Positions 24,444 to 33,376 of a stretch of DNA of 45,523 bases are shown piece by piece. Every line of letters begins with the position of its first letter. The first letter of the stretch is position 1. Made by a program: the position numbers and the translations under genes. This stretch comes from Prochlorococcus sp. AG-424-E18 (lineage in GTDB: Bacteria > Cyanobacteriota > Cyanobacteriia > PCC-6307 > Cyanobiaceae), in NCBI GenBank assembly GCA_003210155.1, contig QCNC01000012.1:1-45523 (forward strand), written 5' to 3'. The notes beneath the pieces were generated by a model that did not search any database, was not told the DNA's origin, and was given only the letters and a program-made list of their open reading frames with translations.

Positions 24444-25598
24444 ATGTCATTTTTATTAAAAGCTCAAAATACCTGGGAAAATTTTGCGAAATACAAAATC
24501 AATGATTATGCAAAATTAAGAAATTTTGATTTTGGGCCAAATAACGAAAGTTCAGTTTCAAAATTATCGCCTTTCATTACTCATAGAATATTATCGGAAT
24601 ATGATCTGATCCATGATATTAAAAGTAAGTACAAAATCAAAAATTCAACTAAATTTGTTGAAGAAATATTTTGGAGAGTTTACTGGAAAGGGTGGATGGA
24701 AAATAGACCTAAAGTTTGGATAAATTTTATTTCAGAAAACAATCTCGATTTTGATTATGAGTTATACGAAAGTGCAATTAATGGCAATACAGAATTAGAT
24801 TTTTTTAATTCTTGGGTACATGAATTAAAGCAGTACAACTATTTGCATAACCATACAAGAATGTGGTTTGCGAGTACTTGGATATTTAATTTAGGCCTCC
24901 CATGGCAATTGGGAGCAAAGTTTTTCTTTAAATATCTTTTTGATGGAGATGCTTCATCTAATCTCCTTAGCTGGAGATGGGTCGGAGGATTGCAAACGAA
25001 GGGAAAACAATATCTTTTTTCATCATCAAACCTCAGAAAGTTTTCAAATAATAGATTTAATGTAAAAAAAATAAGTAATCAACAAATTTTTCTTGAAGAA
25101 TCTAATCAAATACCATTTGAAGATGAGATCTATAAAAATGATATGGATCCTAAATCAGATAATCTGATTATGTTTGAAAATGATCTACACCTTGCAACCC
25201 TTAAAAATTTACTTCCAAGCTATAAAAAAGTATTTATTATACTTTTAAAAAATGAACAAAGACAAATTAAATTGTCTGAATCTGTATTGAAATTTAAACA
25301 AGATTTGGTCTCTGAATTTGTAGAGCAATTTGATAATGTTGAACAGATTGATCCTTATTCATTAGAAAAAACTTTTAAAAATACAAACGAAATAGACATT
25401 ATTTATCCTGGAGTGGGAGAAAATTATGATTTCATAACTGAGTTTAAAAATTTACACCATAAAAAAATTTTTAATCTTGTGAGGGATGAAGATTTATTTG
25501 CTTGGAAATTTGCTAAAAGAGGGTTTTTTAAATTTAAAGAAAATATTCCAAAAATAAATCAGAGAATATTAGAAAAATATTCAAAAAATAATTTTTAA
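24444..25598 (+). CDS. Photolyase/cryptochrome-like FAD-binding protein with atypical domain order
   Basis: Residues 1-200 match the helical FAD-binding domain of photolyases: LSPFITHRILSEYDL, FVEEIFWRVYWKGW, YNYLHNHTRMWFAS (131-144) and the FAD-contact block DGDASSNLLSWRWVGG (167-182). In ordinary photolyases about 200 residues of Rossmann-like antenna domain come first; here the FAD domain starts at the N-terminus. The C-terminal 160 residues (220-384: DNLIMFENDLHLATLKNLLP, KVFIILL, IDIIYPGVGENYDF) look like an alpha/beta domain, as if the order were swapped. Role in DNA repair or light sensing unproven. The usual GTGTDAxPYFR segment is changed to GGLQTKGKQYLF. Confidence 0.8.
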   Translation: MSFLLKAQNTWENFAKYKINDYAKLRNFDFGPNNESSVSKLSPFITHRILSEYDLIHDIKSKYKIKNSTKFVEEIFWRVYWKGWMENRPKVWINFISENNLDFDYELYESAINGNTELDFFNSWVHELKQYNYLHNHTRMWFASTWIFNLGLPWQLGAKFFFKYLFDGDASSNLLSWRWVGGLQTKGKQYLFSSSNLRKFSNNRFNVKKISNQQIFLEESNQIPFEDEIYKNDMDPKSDNLIMFENDLHLATLKNLLPSYKKVFIILLKNEQRQIKLSESVLKFKQDLVSEFVEQFDNVEQIDPYSLEKTFKNTNEIDIIYPGVGENYDFITEFKNLHHKKIFNLVRDEDLFAWKFAKRGFFKFKENIPKINQRILEKYSKNNF

Positions 25599-25733
25599 CT
25601 TAGTTTGATTCTAAATCAGAAAATAACTTCTTTGGTAAGTAAGTATAAATACTTATTTAGGTGCGACTTTTGCTCTTTAATCCACGATGGATACTGTGAC
25701 TAGTTATTTTTACTTAAGGATAATTTTTTAATA

Positions 25734-26285
25734 GTGCTTTCAACAATTCTTACCAAGTCGTTTAGCAAAGATACTGCTTTATTAATTCTTAGAGTTATAA
25801 CTGGAACTGTTCTAATACATCATGGTTATGAGAAATTAGCAAATATAGATAATTTCGCTGATGCTTTTGTAAGACCATTACATCTTCCATTCCCAATATT
25901 TTTATCTTACATAGCCGCATTCTCAGAAATAGGTGGTAGTTGGTTATTAATTATTGGCTTAGCCACAAGATTCGGAGCTTTGGCAATTGTTGGAACAATT
26001 TCTGTTGCTATATATCATGCACTTGTTACTTCAGGTTTTAATATTTTCTTACTAGAGCTTTTACTTTTATATTTTGCTTCAGCAACTTCAATTGCATTAA
26101 CAGGCCCTGGTAATTTCTCCTTAGATGAAGTCATTATCAGAATTTTGAAATCAGAAGATGATGAGGAAATTATACCTTCAACAAAAGCAAAACCTTCCAA
26201 GCAAGTTGAAGTTAAAGAAGAAACAAGTAAAGGTGGCTTATTTCAATTTTTACAAGCGAATATACTTTCAGATACTTCAAGCTAA
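25734..26285 (+). CDS. DoxX family membrane protein
   Basis: The 183-residue protein has four helices with the DoxX core LRVITGTVLIHHGYEKL, FLSYIAAFSEIGGSWLLIIG and HALVTSGFN. DoxX proteins are small quinone-related or membrane-stabilising proteins with unclear function. A charged tail (residues 140-183: SEDDEEIIPSTKAK and more) is an extra compared with typical DoxX. The start is GTG at 25734. Its stop overlaps the end of the convergent 57-aa gene. Confidence 0.88.
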   Translation: MLSTILTKSFSKDTALLILRVITGTVLIHHGYEKLANIDNFADAFVRPLHLPFPIFLSYIAAFSEIGGSWLLIIGLATRFGALAIVGTISVAIYHALVTSGFNIFLLELLLLYFASATSIALTGPGNFSLDEVIIRILKSEDDEEIIPSTKAKPSKQVEVKEETSKGGLFQFLQANILSDTSS

Positions 26286-26450
26286 CTTTTTAGGATAGAG
26301 GTTATTGATTAGCTCTAACCTTTTTCGATAACTGTTTCTCTTCTCAAGTTTTATCTTAATTGTTGCTTCAGAAAGACTTATAAATAGCCCTACAGCTGTC
26401 ACCCAAGATAAAAAAATAAAAGGGTTTTCTGGAATTTCTGAGAAATTCAT
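26277..26450 (-). CDS. Small membrane protein (57 aa)
   Basis: One helix (FIFLSWVTAVGLFISLS) is followed by a highly basic amphipathic tail (KIKLEKRNSYRKRLELINNL). It ends inside the doxX stop region (nine-base overlap). The same layout, helix plus basic amphipathic tail, occurs in the 78-aa protein at 15508, which also ends LESLYPTNKK; here LYPKKLA. They may belong to one small family. Confidence 0.6.
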   Translation of the reverse strand: MNFSEIPENPFIFLSWVTAVGLFISLSEATIKIKLEKRNSYRKRLELINNLYPKKLA

Positions 26451-26524
26451 ATAAATAATACTTCTTTTTTAAAACTGACTGATCACTATATGTTTTTCAA
26501 CCTAAATATACAATTTAGAAATAT

Positions 26525-27076
26525 TTAAGGATTAATTTCAACTTTTTCCCATTTCTTAATCTTTTCCCAAAGATATCGTTTATGAATAGGCTGTTCTAAT
26601 TTAAGAAGATCTACTGAATCGATTTCAAAATTTAGAACTACAAAATTTTCTGATTTGGGTAGATTGGATAATATTTCATAAGTAGATCGGACTTTTGGGT
26701 TTATTTTCTCTCCAGGAGATCCCCAAAACCAAGAAGATTTTGATTTTTCTGATAATAAATCCCAATAATTATTGTTATCACTTAATTCATGTATTTTCCC
26801 TTTGAATCTATATTGTGATTTAGTTTTCAAAAAAAACCATAATATTTCTGCATTAGGGTTAAATTTTAAATGCCCAATTTTTTCACTTCTTCTATCTGTA
26901 AAAATAATCATTGAACTATCTTTATGCCATCCTCTGAAAACAACTGTTCTTAATCTTGGCTCATTTTCTTCGCTGACTGTTGCAAGCTGTATCCATCTAT
27001 TAGAGGGCGATTTGCCCTCTTTTTTTCTAGAAGATTTTAAATCTTGCCTCCAACTGGGTAGGTTGTTATCAGGCAT
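26525..27076 (-). CDS. PNPOx-like FMN-binding protein (Alr4036 family)
   Basis: The 183-residue protein has LPSWRQDLKSSRKKEGKSP, RWIQLATVSEENEPRLRTVV, MIIFTDRRSEKI, WFFLKTKSQYRFKG and SRSTYEIL-like spacing with a C-terminal HKRYLWEK. It is a pyridoxamine-phosphate-oxidase-fold flavoprotein of the cyanobacterial Alr4036 type. Whether it oxidises PNP is unknown; these proteins are distinct from PdxH. The start overlaps the stop of the upstream DUF1295-like gene by eight bases. Confidence 0.85.
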   Translation of the reverse strand: MPDNNLPSWRQDLKSSRKKEGKSPSNRWIQLATVSEENEPRLRTVVFRGWHKDSSMIIFTDRRSEKIGHLKFNPNAEILWFFLKTKSQYRFKGKIHELSDNNNYWDLLSEKSKSSWFWGSPGEKINPKVRSTYEILSNLPKSENFVVLNFEIDSVDLLKLEQPIHKRYLWEKIKKWEKVEINP

Positions 27077-27686
27077 TTAATTTAGGCAAAATTAGACCAC
27101 TTTTCTTTTTGTATTCTTCGAATGAATCATATTTTGAGAGCGATTTGTCTTTTTTTATCATTCTTGGTAGAAAAACTATAGAGAAAAATATTGCAAGAAT
27201 TACTAATGGTATGAAACTCATTGAAAGTATGGCGAATGATAAATAAATCAGTATTTCTCCTAGATAATTTGTATTCCTTATATTTTTGAAAAATCCTTCT
27301 TTAATAAGATCTTTTTTTAATTTAAGAGAAAAATATTTTTGGGCATCACTAGCAAAGTGAAGAAACACACCAATTATATTTATAGATACAGATGCAGCTA
27401 TTACGATATTTGGAACAGATTTCTGAGATGAGATAAGAATATAGGGAGCTACCCAGTAACTCCCAAGGAATATAAAACCAGTAACTGAAGTTAAAAAATT
27501 GATTTTTTCTTTAAAATAAGGATCTGGGAATATCTTTTCTTTTAAAAGCCAAAGTAATCCATAAGTACCGTGCAGAGCTAAATAAACGTAGGGAGCGATT
27601 GTAAAATTATCAAAAAAAATCATAAGACATATCACAACAAATGCAGTGAGCCCCTTGTGAAGATTAATTATTTGATTAAGTTTCAT
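27069..27686 (-). CDS. DUF1295 / steroid 5-alpha-reductase-like membrane protein
   Basis: The 205-residue protein has about six membrane helices and the C-terminal block RNTNYLGEILIYLSF and YDSFEEYKKKSGLILP, as in DUF1295 and isoprenylcysteine methyltransferase/steroid reductase-like proteins that bind NADPH or SAM at the membrane. The block N-x-N-Y-x-G-E is the family core. Substrate unknown. Operon with the PNPOx-like gene (8-base overlap). Confidence 0.78.
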   Translation of the reverse strand: MKLNQIINLHKGLTAFVVICLMIFFDNFTIAPYVYLALHGTYGLLWLLKEKIFPDPYFKEKINFLTSVTGFIFLGSYWVAPYILISSQKSVPNIVIAASVSINIIGVFLHFASDAQKYFSLKLKKDLIKEGFFKNIRNTNYLGEILIYLSFAILSMSFIPLVILAIFFSIVFLPRMIKKDKSLSKYDSFEEYKKKSGLILPKLNA

Positions 27687-27753
27687 CTTTTTGAATAATC
27701 TAAAAAATGAAATTATTTTCTGTGGATCTAACTTTAATCGTCAAAAGTTTTAA

Positions 27754-27825
27754 TGGGCGATACTGGATTCGAACCAGTGGCCACTACCGTGTCGAGGTAG
27801 TGCTCTACCACTGAGCTAATCGCCC
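27754..27825 (-). tRNA. trnV: tRNA-Val (anticodon GAC)
   Basis: Read on the minus strand: acceptor GGGCGAT/ATCGCCC, D stem GCTC/GAGC, anticodon stem CTACC/GGTAG with loop TCGACAC, a short variable region, T stem ACTGG/CCAGT with TTCGAAT loop, and discriminator A. The anticodon GAC reads GUY valine codons. Position 33 is C rather than the nearly invariant U. CCA is not encoded. Confidence 0.93.
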
Positions 27826-27875
27826 AAATTGAAGAAATTTTTTATTCCCCTTATAAGAAAATAGCAGGTTCCGTT

Positions 27876-28667
27876 TCATTTTCTAAGTAATTTAACTTTC
27901 CATCGTTCTCTTTTGGTTATTTCTAAATTTAGAATTTCGATAAATCCTTTATTTTCAAGTTCTAGTTTGTCGCCAATTTTTAGATTAATAGTTGGTTTAT
28001 TAACTTTGCTTCCATTTAATCTGAGCATTCCATTTTCTATCCTTTCAATGATTTTGGTTCGTGATATCCTAAAGCCAGCTGAAGCTATAGCATCTAATCT
28101 TGTTGAGGCTTCTACTGTATTGACAAGTTTTTTTGATCTTCCAGAAGGTATTTGTAATTCATCTATACCTACTACATTAATTTTTACTTTTACGTTTCTT
28201 AAATAAAAAATCTTTTCATCTAGATGCTCAATATCTAAATTATCAATTATCCCTTGTGCTCCCCTATCGCCAATAGTCCATATATCTCCTACTTTGTTTT
28301 GATTTACCCCATTTTCAATTAAGAGGGATCTAAAATCGTCTTGTGTAGCATTATCAAATAAAAAATTTCCATTAATTTTTATTCCTTGAGCTGGAAAATT
28401 ACTTTTTAGCGCATCCTCTTCAGAAATGCTATCTCCTCTAAAGCAAGCTATCCTAGATCTTTGAGAAGAGGAGAATCCTCCATAAATAAAAAATTTGAAA
28501 TCATTTAAATTTTCAAAATCTTTTAAAATCTCTCCGCAAACATAAGTTGAATTAAACCCAGTCCAATAAGTTTCCCAGTGTTTGTAAGCTAAGTTAGCAA
28601 TATTTATTAATTCCTCAGTTTCTTTTTTGTAGTTTGAATTTATTAAGATTTCTTTTAAGTCAATCAT
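27876..28667 (-). CDS. S4-domain RNA-binding protein, photosystem II S4 (YlmH-like) type
   Basis: The 263-residue protein has an N-terminal alpha/beta part with FFIYGGFSSSQRSRIACFRG, DIWTIGDRGAQGI, and a C-terminal S4 domain (ASTRLDAIASAGFRISRTKI, residues ~187-206, then NGMLRLNGSKVNKPT). This is the YlmH-like "photosystem II S4 domain protein" of cyanobacteria and plastids. It binds RNA or the ribosome, probably in translation quality control. It follows the hypothetical gene at 28668 with no gap. Confidence 0.88.
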   Translation of the reverse strand: MIDLKEILINSNYKKETEELINIANLAYKHWETYWTGFNSTYVCGEILKDFENLNDFKFFIYGGFSSSQRSRIACFRGDSISEEDALKSNFPAQGIKINGNFLFDNATQDDFRSLLIENGVNQNKVGDIWTIGDRGAQGIIDNLDIEHLDEKIFYLRNVKVKINVVGIDELQIPSGRSKKLVNTVEASTRLDAIASAGFRISRTKIIERIENGMLRLNGSKVNKPTINLKIGDKLELENKGFIEILNLEITKRERWKVKLLRK

Positions 28668-29234
28668 TTAGCCTTCTAAAAAAATTATATCTTTTGCTTC
28701 TGATTGTTTTATCAAAGCCCAAGGTAATTCAGTTCCAATTTGATTTTCAAGTAGAACAAGCCATTTACCCTCTTTATTAAAATTAATAATTGATCTTAAC
28801 TCTTTATTTCTATTAATGTTGATACTTGCAGAAGAGACAATGCTTCCTAAATATCCTGAACCCATTCCTAAAAGTCCTCCAATGAGAGATTCCCCGATGT
28901 TATTTAAACCAAGAAAGCTGAAGGTAGATAAATTTGTCATATTAGAAAAAGCTATTCCAGTTATAAACCCAAACGGCATTAGCCATCTACTCATATCTTT
29001 TTGCCTGATCTTCCTATCAAGTTTAGGATTTAAGATTCTTATATCTTCAAAATTTTGAGATTTGAATAAGATATTTGCTTTTGCATTTAGCAATTCTGTT
29101 TCGTCTGATGATATTTTCTCACTTATTGGTGGGATCAAAATAGCTTCAGAGAGCATTACTGATTTTTCGTTGAAAACATCAAATAGCTGGATACATTTAT
29201 TAATGTCTTCAAATATCACAATACTTTTAGTCAA
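28668..29234 (-). CDS. Hypothetical membrane protein (188 aa)
   Basis: An N-terminal soluble part (about 75 residues) is followed by a segment with two membrane helices (MPFGFITGIAFSNMTNL and GESLIGGLLGMGSGYLGSIV) and a C-terminal soluble part (WLVLLENQIGTELPWALI). No named family is recognised, though it reads as a conserved cyanobacterial gene. The start is TTG. It abuts the S4 gene, so the two are likely one operon. Confidence 0.7.
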   Translation of the reverse strand: MTKSIVIFEDINKCIQLFDVFNEKSVMLSEAILIPPISEKISSDETELLNAKANILFKSQNFEDIRILNPKLDRKIRQKDMSRWLMPFGFITGIAFSNMTNLSTFSFLGLNNIGESLIGGLLGMGSGYLGSIVSSASININRNKELRSIINFNKEGKWLVLLENQIGTELPWALIKQSEAKDIIFLEG

Positions 29235-29333
29235 ATTTCAATCCTCAAATGTTTGTGTGTTATTCAAATTAATAAAATAAGATACATACACTATAGATTA
29301 AGTTAAAGTAAAAGATTAAAGAACCAATCTTAA

Positions 29334-30920
29334 ATGACAAAAGTTCTCATTACAGATCCAATTGATCAAAAAGGAATCAATATTCTTTCACAAGTTGCTC
29401 AGGTTGATCAGAAGATAGGGATCTCAGACTCTGAGTTAGCTTCCATTATTAAAGATTATGATGCTTTAATGATTCGCTCTGGTACTCAAGTGACCGAAGA
29501 AATTATTAACTCTTCAAGTAAACTGAGAATCATTGGGAGAGCAGGAGTTGGAGTCGATAATGTAGATGTTAAGGCTGCTACGCAAAAAGGAGTCCTTGTT
29601 GTTAATTCTCCAGGGGGTAATACAATAGCTGCGGCTGAACATACTATAGCTATGATGTTGGCCTTATCTAGGCATATTCCAATTGCTAATAGTAGTACTT
29701 TGTTAGGTAAATGGGAGAGAAAGAAATTCGTTGGGAATGAGCTTTATAAGAAAAAATTAGGTGTAGTAGGTTTAGGGAAAATTGGTGCTCATGTAGCAAA
29801 AGTTGCTAATGCATTAGGAATGGAAGTTTGCGGATATGATCCCTTTGTTTCAACTGAAAGAGCTCAACAAATCCAAGTTAAACTATCTGATCTAGAAGAT
29901 TTATTCAAAGAATCCGATTATATAACTTTGCATTTACCTCGCACACCAGAGACAGAGAATTTAGTAAATATGGAGGTGCTTAAAAATATGAAAAGTAGCG
30001 CAAAATTAATTAATTGTGCTCGAGGAGGCTTGATTGATGAAGAGGCATTAGCGCAAGCTTTAAATCAATCATTGATTGCAGGTGCTGCAATAGATGTCTT
30101 TTCTAAAGAACCTTTGGAATCTAATTCACCACTTTTGAAAGTTGAAAAGAATCTTATTCTTACCCCCCACTTAGGAGCATCTACTCGGGAAGCACAAGAA
30201 AATGTAGCTGTTGATGTTGCGGAACAAATAAGGGATGTCTTGCTTGGTTTATCTGCTAGAACTGCAGTAAATATTCCAGGTTTGAGCCCTGATATTATGG
30301 ATAGTCTGAAACCTCATTTGCAGTTAGCTGAAACCATGGGTCTGCTTATAAGCCAGCTTTCAGGTGGGCAGATACAGAAACTAGAAGTAAAGCTTCAAGG
30401 TGAATTTGTTCAACATCCTTCTCAGCCTTTAATAATAGCTAGTCTAAAAGGCCTTCTAAGTAAAGCTTTGGGAGATAGGATTAATTATGTGAATGCTTCG
30501 CTAGAAGCAGATTCAAGAGGTATTTCAGTAGTCGAGAATAAAGATGAGGCAAGACCTGAATTTGCTAGTGGTTCGCTTCAGTTAACCACTTATGGAGATA
30601 ACGGCGACCATAGTGTAGCGGGAAGCATTTTTGCTGATGGGGAATTAAGAATTATTAGTATTGATCAATACCCAGTTAATGTATCACCAAGCAGATATAT
30701 GTTGGTTACTAGGCACAGAGATATGCCAGGCATTATTGGCAAGCTGGGGTCTTTATTAGGTAGCAACAATGTAAATATTGCCTCAATGCAAGTTGGGCGC
30801 AAAATTGTTAGAGGGGAAGCTGTTATGGTTCTAAGTATTGATGATCCAATACCTAATAAGTTGCTTGATACCATTATTGAAGTAGATGGGATTACCAACG
30901 CTAATCCTGTTACTCTATGA
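29334..30920 (+). CDS. serA: D-3-phosphoglycerate dehydrogenase
   Basis: The first step of serine synthesis, oxidising 3-phosphoglycerate with NAD in the cytoplasm. The 528-residue protein shows GRAGVGVDNVDVKAA, the NAD loop GVVGLGKIGAHVAKVANALG, NCARGGLIDEEAL, the catalytic HLGASTREAQENVA, a middle ASB domain and a C-terminal ACT domain (YMLVTRHRDMPGIIGKLG, about 456-528), the long SerA type. 18 bases before prmA. Confidence 0.96.
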   Translation: MTKVLITDPIDQKGINILSQVAQVDQKIGISDSELASIIKDYDALMIRSGTQVTEEIINSSSKLRIIGRAGVGVDNVDVKAATQKGVLVVNSPGGNTIAAAEHTIAMMLALSRHIPIANSSTLLGKWERKKFVGNELYKKKLGVVGLGKIGAHVAKVANALGMEVCGYDPFVSTERAQQIQVKLSDLEDLFKESDYITLHLPRTPETENLVNMEVLKNMKSSAKLINCARGGLIDEEALAQALNQSLIAGAAIDVFSKEPLESNSPLLKVEKNLILTPHLGASTREAQENVAVDVAEQIRDVLLGLSARTAVNIPGLSPDIMDSLKPHLQLAETMGLLISQLSGGQIQKLEVKLQGEFVQHPSQPLIIASLKGLLSKALGDRINYVNASLEADSRGISVVENKDEARPEFASGSLQLTTYGDNGDHSVAGSIFADGELRIISIDQYPVNVSPSRYMLVTRHRDMPGIIGKLGSLLGSNNVNIASMQVGRKIVRGEAVMVLSIDDPIPNKLLDTIIEVDGITNANPVTL

Positions 30921-30938
30921 AGTGGCTTTAACTAGTTA

Positions 30939-31850
30939 ATGGAAACTAAAGATTGGTATAAACTAACTTTTCTGATAGAAAGTGATTCTGAAGAAATTAT
31001 TATTTGGAAATTAAATGAGCTGGGAATATTTAGTTTTTCATTTGAATATTTAATTAAAAATGAAAATAAAAAAGAAGTTAATATATGGCTTCCAATTGAT
31101 GATTGGGATGAGAGTTCTAGAAGTGGTTTTGAAAAAATAATTAGCAAACTTTTAAACATTAATCCCCCTAAGAATAAATTTTTTGACTGGAGTATTATCA
31201 AAGAGGAGGATTGGTTAACAAGTTGGAAGAAATATTGGGCTCCTGAATTAGTAGGAAATCATTTTTTAATATTGCCTTGTTGGATAAATCTAAATAAAAA
31301 ATTTAAAGATAAACAAATCATAAAAATTGATCCTGGAGCCGCTTTTGGTACAGGAAGCCATCCTTCAACTTATCTTTGCTTGGAAAAAATGGAGAATATT
31401 TTATTTTCTGATAAAAAGGTATTAGATATAGGGAGCGGTAGCGGGATTTTGAGTGTCGCCGCAAGATTACTTGGCGCTAATGAGGTTTGTGCAGTGGATA
31501 ATGATTGTTTAGCTATAAATGCAACAAAATCTAATTTCCAACTAAATTTCGGTAATTTAAACAAATTAAATACATATTTGGGATCTTTTAATGAGGTAAT
31601 TTTTAAAAATCAACTCGAACAATTTGATTTTGTTTTATGCAATATTCTTGCTGAAGTAATAAAAGGAATGATTCCAAATATCTATAAGTGCTTGAGAAGC
31701 AATGGGGAAGTCATTTTCAGTGGAATTCTGAATTCACAAAAGGATGAAATTATAAAAATATTAATTCAGCATGACTTGAAATTATTGGATGTATCAACTA
31801 GAAAAGATTGGGCATGCATTTCTGCGCAAAAGGCCAGTAATCCAACCTAA
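30939..31850 (+). CDS. prmA: Ribosomal protein L11 methyltransferase
   Basis: PrmA trimethylates ribosomal protein L11 using SAM. The 303-residue protein has an N-terminal substrate-binding part (residues 1-95), [20 protein letters not shown] (the PrmA signature), [20 protein letters not shown] (SAM loop), [15 protein letters not shown] and [13 protein letters not shown]. It forms an operon with serA, an arrangement common in marine picocyanobacteria. Confidence 0.94.
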   Translation: METKDWYKLTFLIESDSEEIIIWKLNELGIFSFSFEYLIKNENKKEVNIWLPIDDWDESSRSGFEKIISKLLNINPPKNKFFDWSIIKEEDWLTSWKKYWAPELVGNHFLILPCWINLNKKFKDKQIIKIDPGAAFGTGSHPSTYLCLEKMENILFSDKKVLDIGSGSGILSVAARLLGANEVCAVDNDCLAINATKSNFQLNFGNLNKLNTYLGSFNEVIFKNQLEQFDFVLCNILAEVIKGMIPNIYKCLRSNGEVIFSGILNSQKDEIIKILIQHDLKLLDVSTRKDWACISAQKASNPT

Positions 31851-31984
31851 GTATAAGTTTTTCTTATAGATACTCTTTCATACATTTTATTGTGTCATTT
31901 TTTACTTCAAAATCTCACATATCGACCTATTCGATGTTAAAAATGTATTTGATAGGTATTAATTACCAACAATTTTTTATTTAA

Positions 31985-32284
31985 ATGGCTTCTTACAAAG
32001 TTACTCTCATCAGCGAAGGTGAAGGCCTCAATTCAACTATTGAAGTACCTGATGACCAATACATCCTCGATGCAGCTGAAGAACAAGGTATCGACCTTCC
32101 TTATTCCTGCAGAGCTGGTGCATGTTCAACATGTGCTGGAAAAGTTACTTCAGGTAGTGTTGATCAGTCTGATCAAAGTTTCTTGGATGACGACCAACTA
32201 GAAGCTGGTTTTGTTCTTACTTGTGTTGCTTATCCAACATCTGACGTAACAATTACAACTCATGCTGAGGAAGAATTGTACTAA
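31985..32284 (+). CDS. petF: Plant-type [2Fe-2S] ferredoxin
   Basis: The 99-residue protein carries the cluster ligands Cys42, Cys47, Cys50 and Cys80 in [14 protein letters not shown] and VLTCVAYP. It accepts electrons from photosystem I and donates to FNR, nitrite reductase, desaturases and others. GC and codon use are higher than the surroundings, as expected for a highly expressed gene. A terminator lies at 32330. Confidence 0.95.
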   Translation: MASYKVTLISEGEGLNSTIEVPDDQYILDAAEEQGIDLPYSCRAGACSTCAGKVTSGSVDQSDQSFLDDDQLEAGFVLTCVAYPTSDVTITTHAEEELY

Positions 32285-32329
32285 TTATAAAAATTTAACT
32301 TTTCTAAGTTGATTATTGATTATTTCTCT

Positions 32330-32359
32330 GCCACCCTCTATAAAGGTGGCTTTTTTTTT
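32330..32359 (+). terminator. Ferredoxin terminator directly before the next start codon
   Basis: A 6-bp GC-rich stem GCCACC/GGTGGC with a 9-base loop is followed by nine T. It ends four bases before the ATG of the next gene (32364), leaving that gene no room for a ribosome binding site. Confidence 0.85.
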
Positions 32360-32363
32360 GTGA

Positions 32364-32732
32364 ATGGATAAATTTAAATTTTTCAAGACTGGCAGTGTTC
32401 AATCAAGTTATGGTGGGCAGTACAGTTATAAGGTAATTGGCCCATGTTGCAGACTTTATGATAGGGAAGAGTTACCTTGGCCCTGCTCAAGGCTTGCTTG
32501 GAGAAGTAAGGAGCCTAGTTGGAGAAGAATAGGATCTAGGTTCGTTGCTGATATGGCTTCAAGAAAATGTCCATCTTACTCAGTTCAGATTTTGGAGCCT
32601 GGATCAAAACCTGTTGAGACAGTCATAACTCTTTTTTCAAAGAAATTTTCTTCTGATATACAAGAATGGTGGTATAGCAAAAAACCAGGCTCAAAAGAAC
32701 CTGGTAATATCTTCCCTTCTGAAATTGGTTAG
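32364..32732 (+). CDS. Hypothetical protein rich in Trp/Arg/Ser (122 aa)
   Basis: The chain has a compact, cysteine- and tryptophan-rich middle (GPCCRLYDREELPWPCSRLA, WRSKEPSWRRIG, SRKCPSYSVQIL) that could bind metal or nucleotides, and is otherwise polar. No named family is recognised. It begins only four bases after a strong terminator, so it is either translated from a leaderless or readthrough message or starts elsewhere. Confidence 0.6.
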   Translation: MDKFKFFKTGSVQSSYGGQYSYKVIGPCCRLYDREELPWPCSRLAWRSKEPSWRRIGSRFVADMASRKCPSYSVQILEPGSKPVETVITLFSKKFSSDIQEWWYSKKPGSKEPGNIFPSEIG

Positions 32733-32741
32733 CTTTAAATA

Positions 32742-33302
32742 TTATGCTTTTGGCTTTGGAGGCATGTAACCTTTTAAGCCAGTGCATTCAAGACTATCAA
32801 TTGTATTAACTCCAGTTTGTGAGTTTGTTCCACTAGCTCTTTCACATAATGATTTTCTCTGAGAAAGATCAAGATTTGCATCAGTAAAGTCTGCCCCATC
32901 AATAATTGCTCCATCAAAAACACTTTTCATTAGCTCGCCATTGGTAAGATTTGCATCTGTAAAATCGGCATTATCAAAGCGTGTTGCATATGCAATAAGG
33001 TCCGTCATATTGGCTCCTTTAAAACTAGAGTTTTTTGCAGTCGTCACACTCATATATGCACCTTGAAGATTAGCTTCTCCTAAATCTTGATTAGATAAAT
33101 CATATTTAACATATTCAGTATTATGAAGGTCAGCACCGTGAAGATCATCTTTTAGAACGTCAACTGATGAAGGATCACTAGGATAGAGTGCATTTGCAGA
33201 TATTGGATTAATAAGTAACCCAATAATTAATGGAAGAAAAATAAATAGTCTTTTACAAGACTTATGTAGTGATGAAAAAATAGAGACCATTTCGATCGAC
33301 AT
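32742..33302 (-). CDS. Pentapeptide-repeat protein with signal peptide
   Basis: After an N-terminal signal peptide (FIFLPLIIGLLINPISANA) the chain carries repeats of the A(D/N)Lxx type: GADLHNTEY, EANLQGAYM, GANMTDLIA, NADFTDANL, GADFTDANL. Such right-handed beta-helix proteins in cyanobacteria are often lumenal or periplasmic. The N-terminus could start at the ATG at 33302 or at 33290. A C-terminal CERASG...DSLECTGLKGY holds two cysteines, probably a disulfide. Confidence 0.85.
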   Translation of the reverse strand: MSIEMVSIFSSLHKSCKRLFIFLPLIIGLLINPISANALYPSDPSSVDVLKDDLHGADLHNTEYVKYDLSNQDLGEANLQGAYMSVTTAKNSSFKGANMTDLIAYATRFDNADFTDANLTNGELMKSVFDGAIIDGADFTDANLDLSQRKSLCERASGTNSQTGVNTIDSLECTGLKGYMPPKPKA

Positions 33303-33376
33303 CAAATAGAAAAACCTAAGACTATTATTTCATGGGTTGGTCATTTACAACGCTCCTGCTAACGAACTGTTGCAGT

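Noticed and set aside
31850..31873. TATAAG/CTTATA hairpin after prmA
   Set aside because: The T-run is in the loop, not after the stem, so it is not a convincing terminator.
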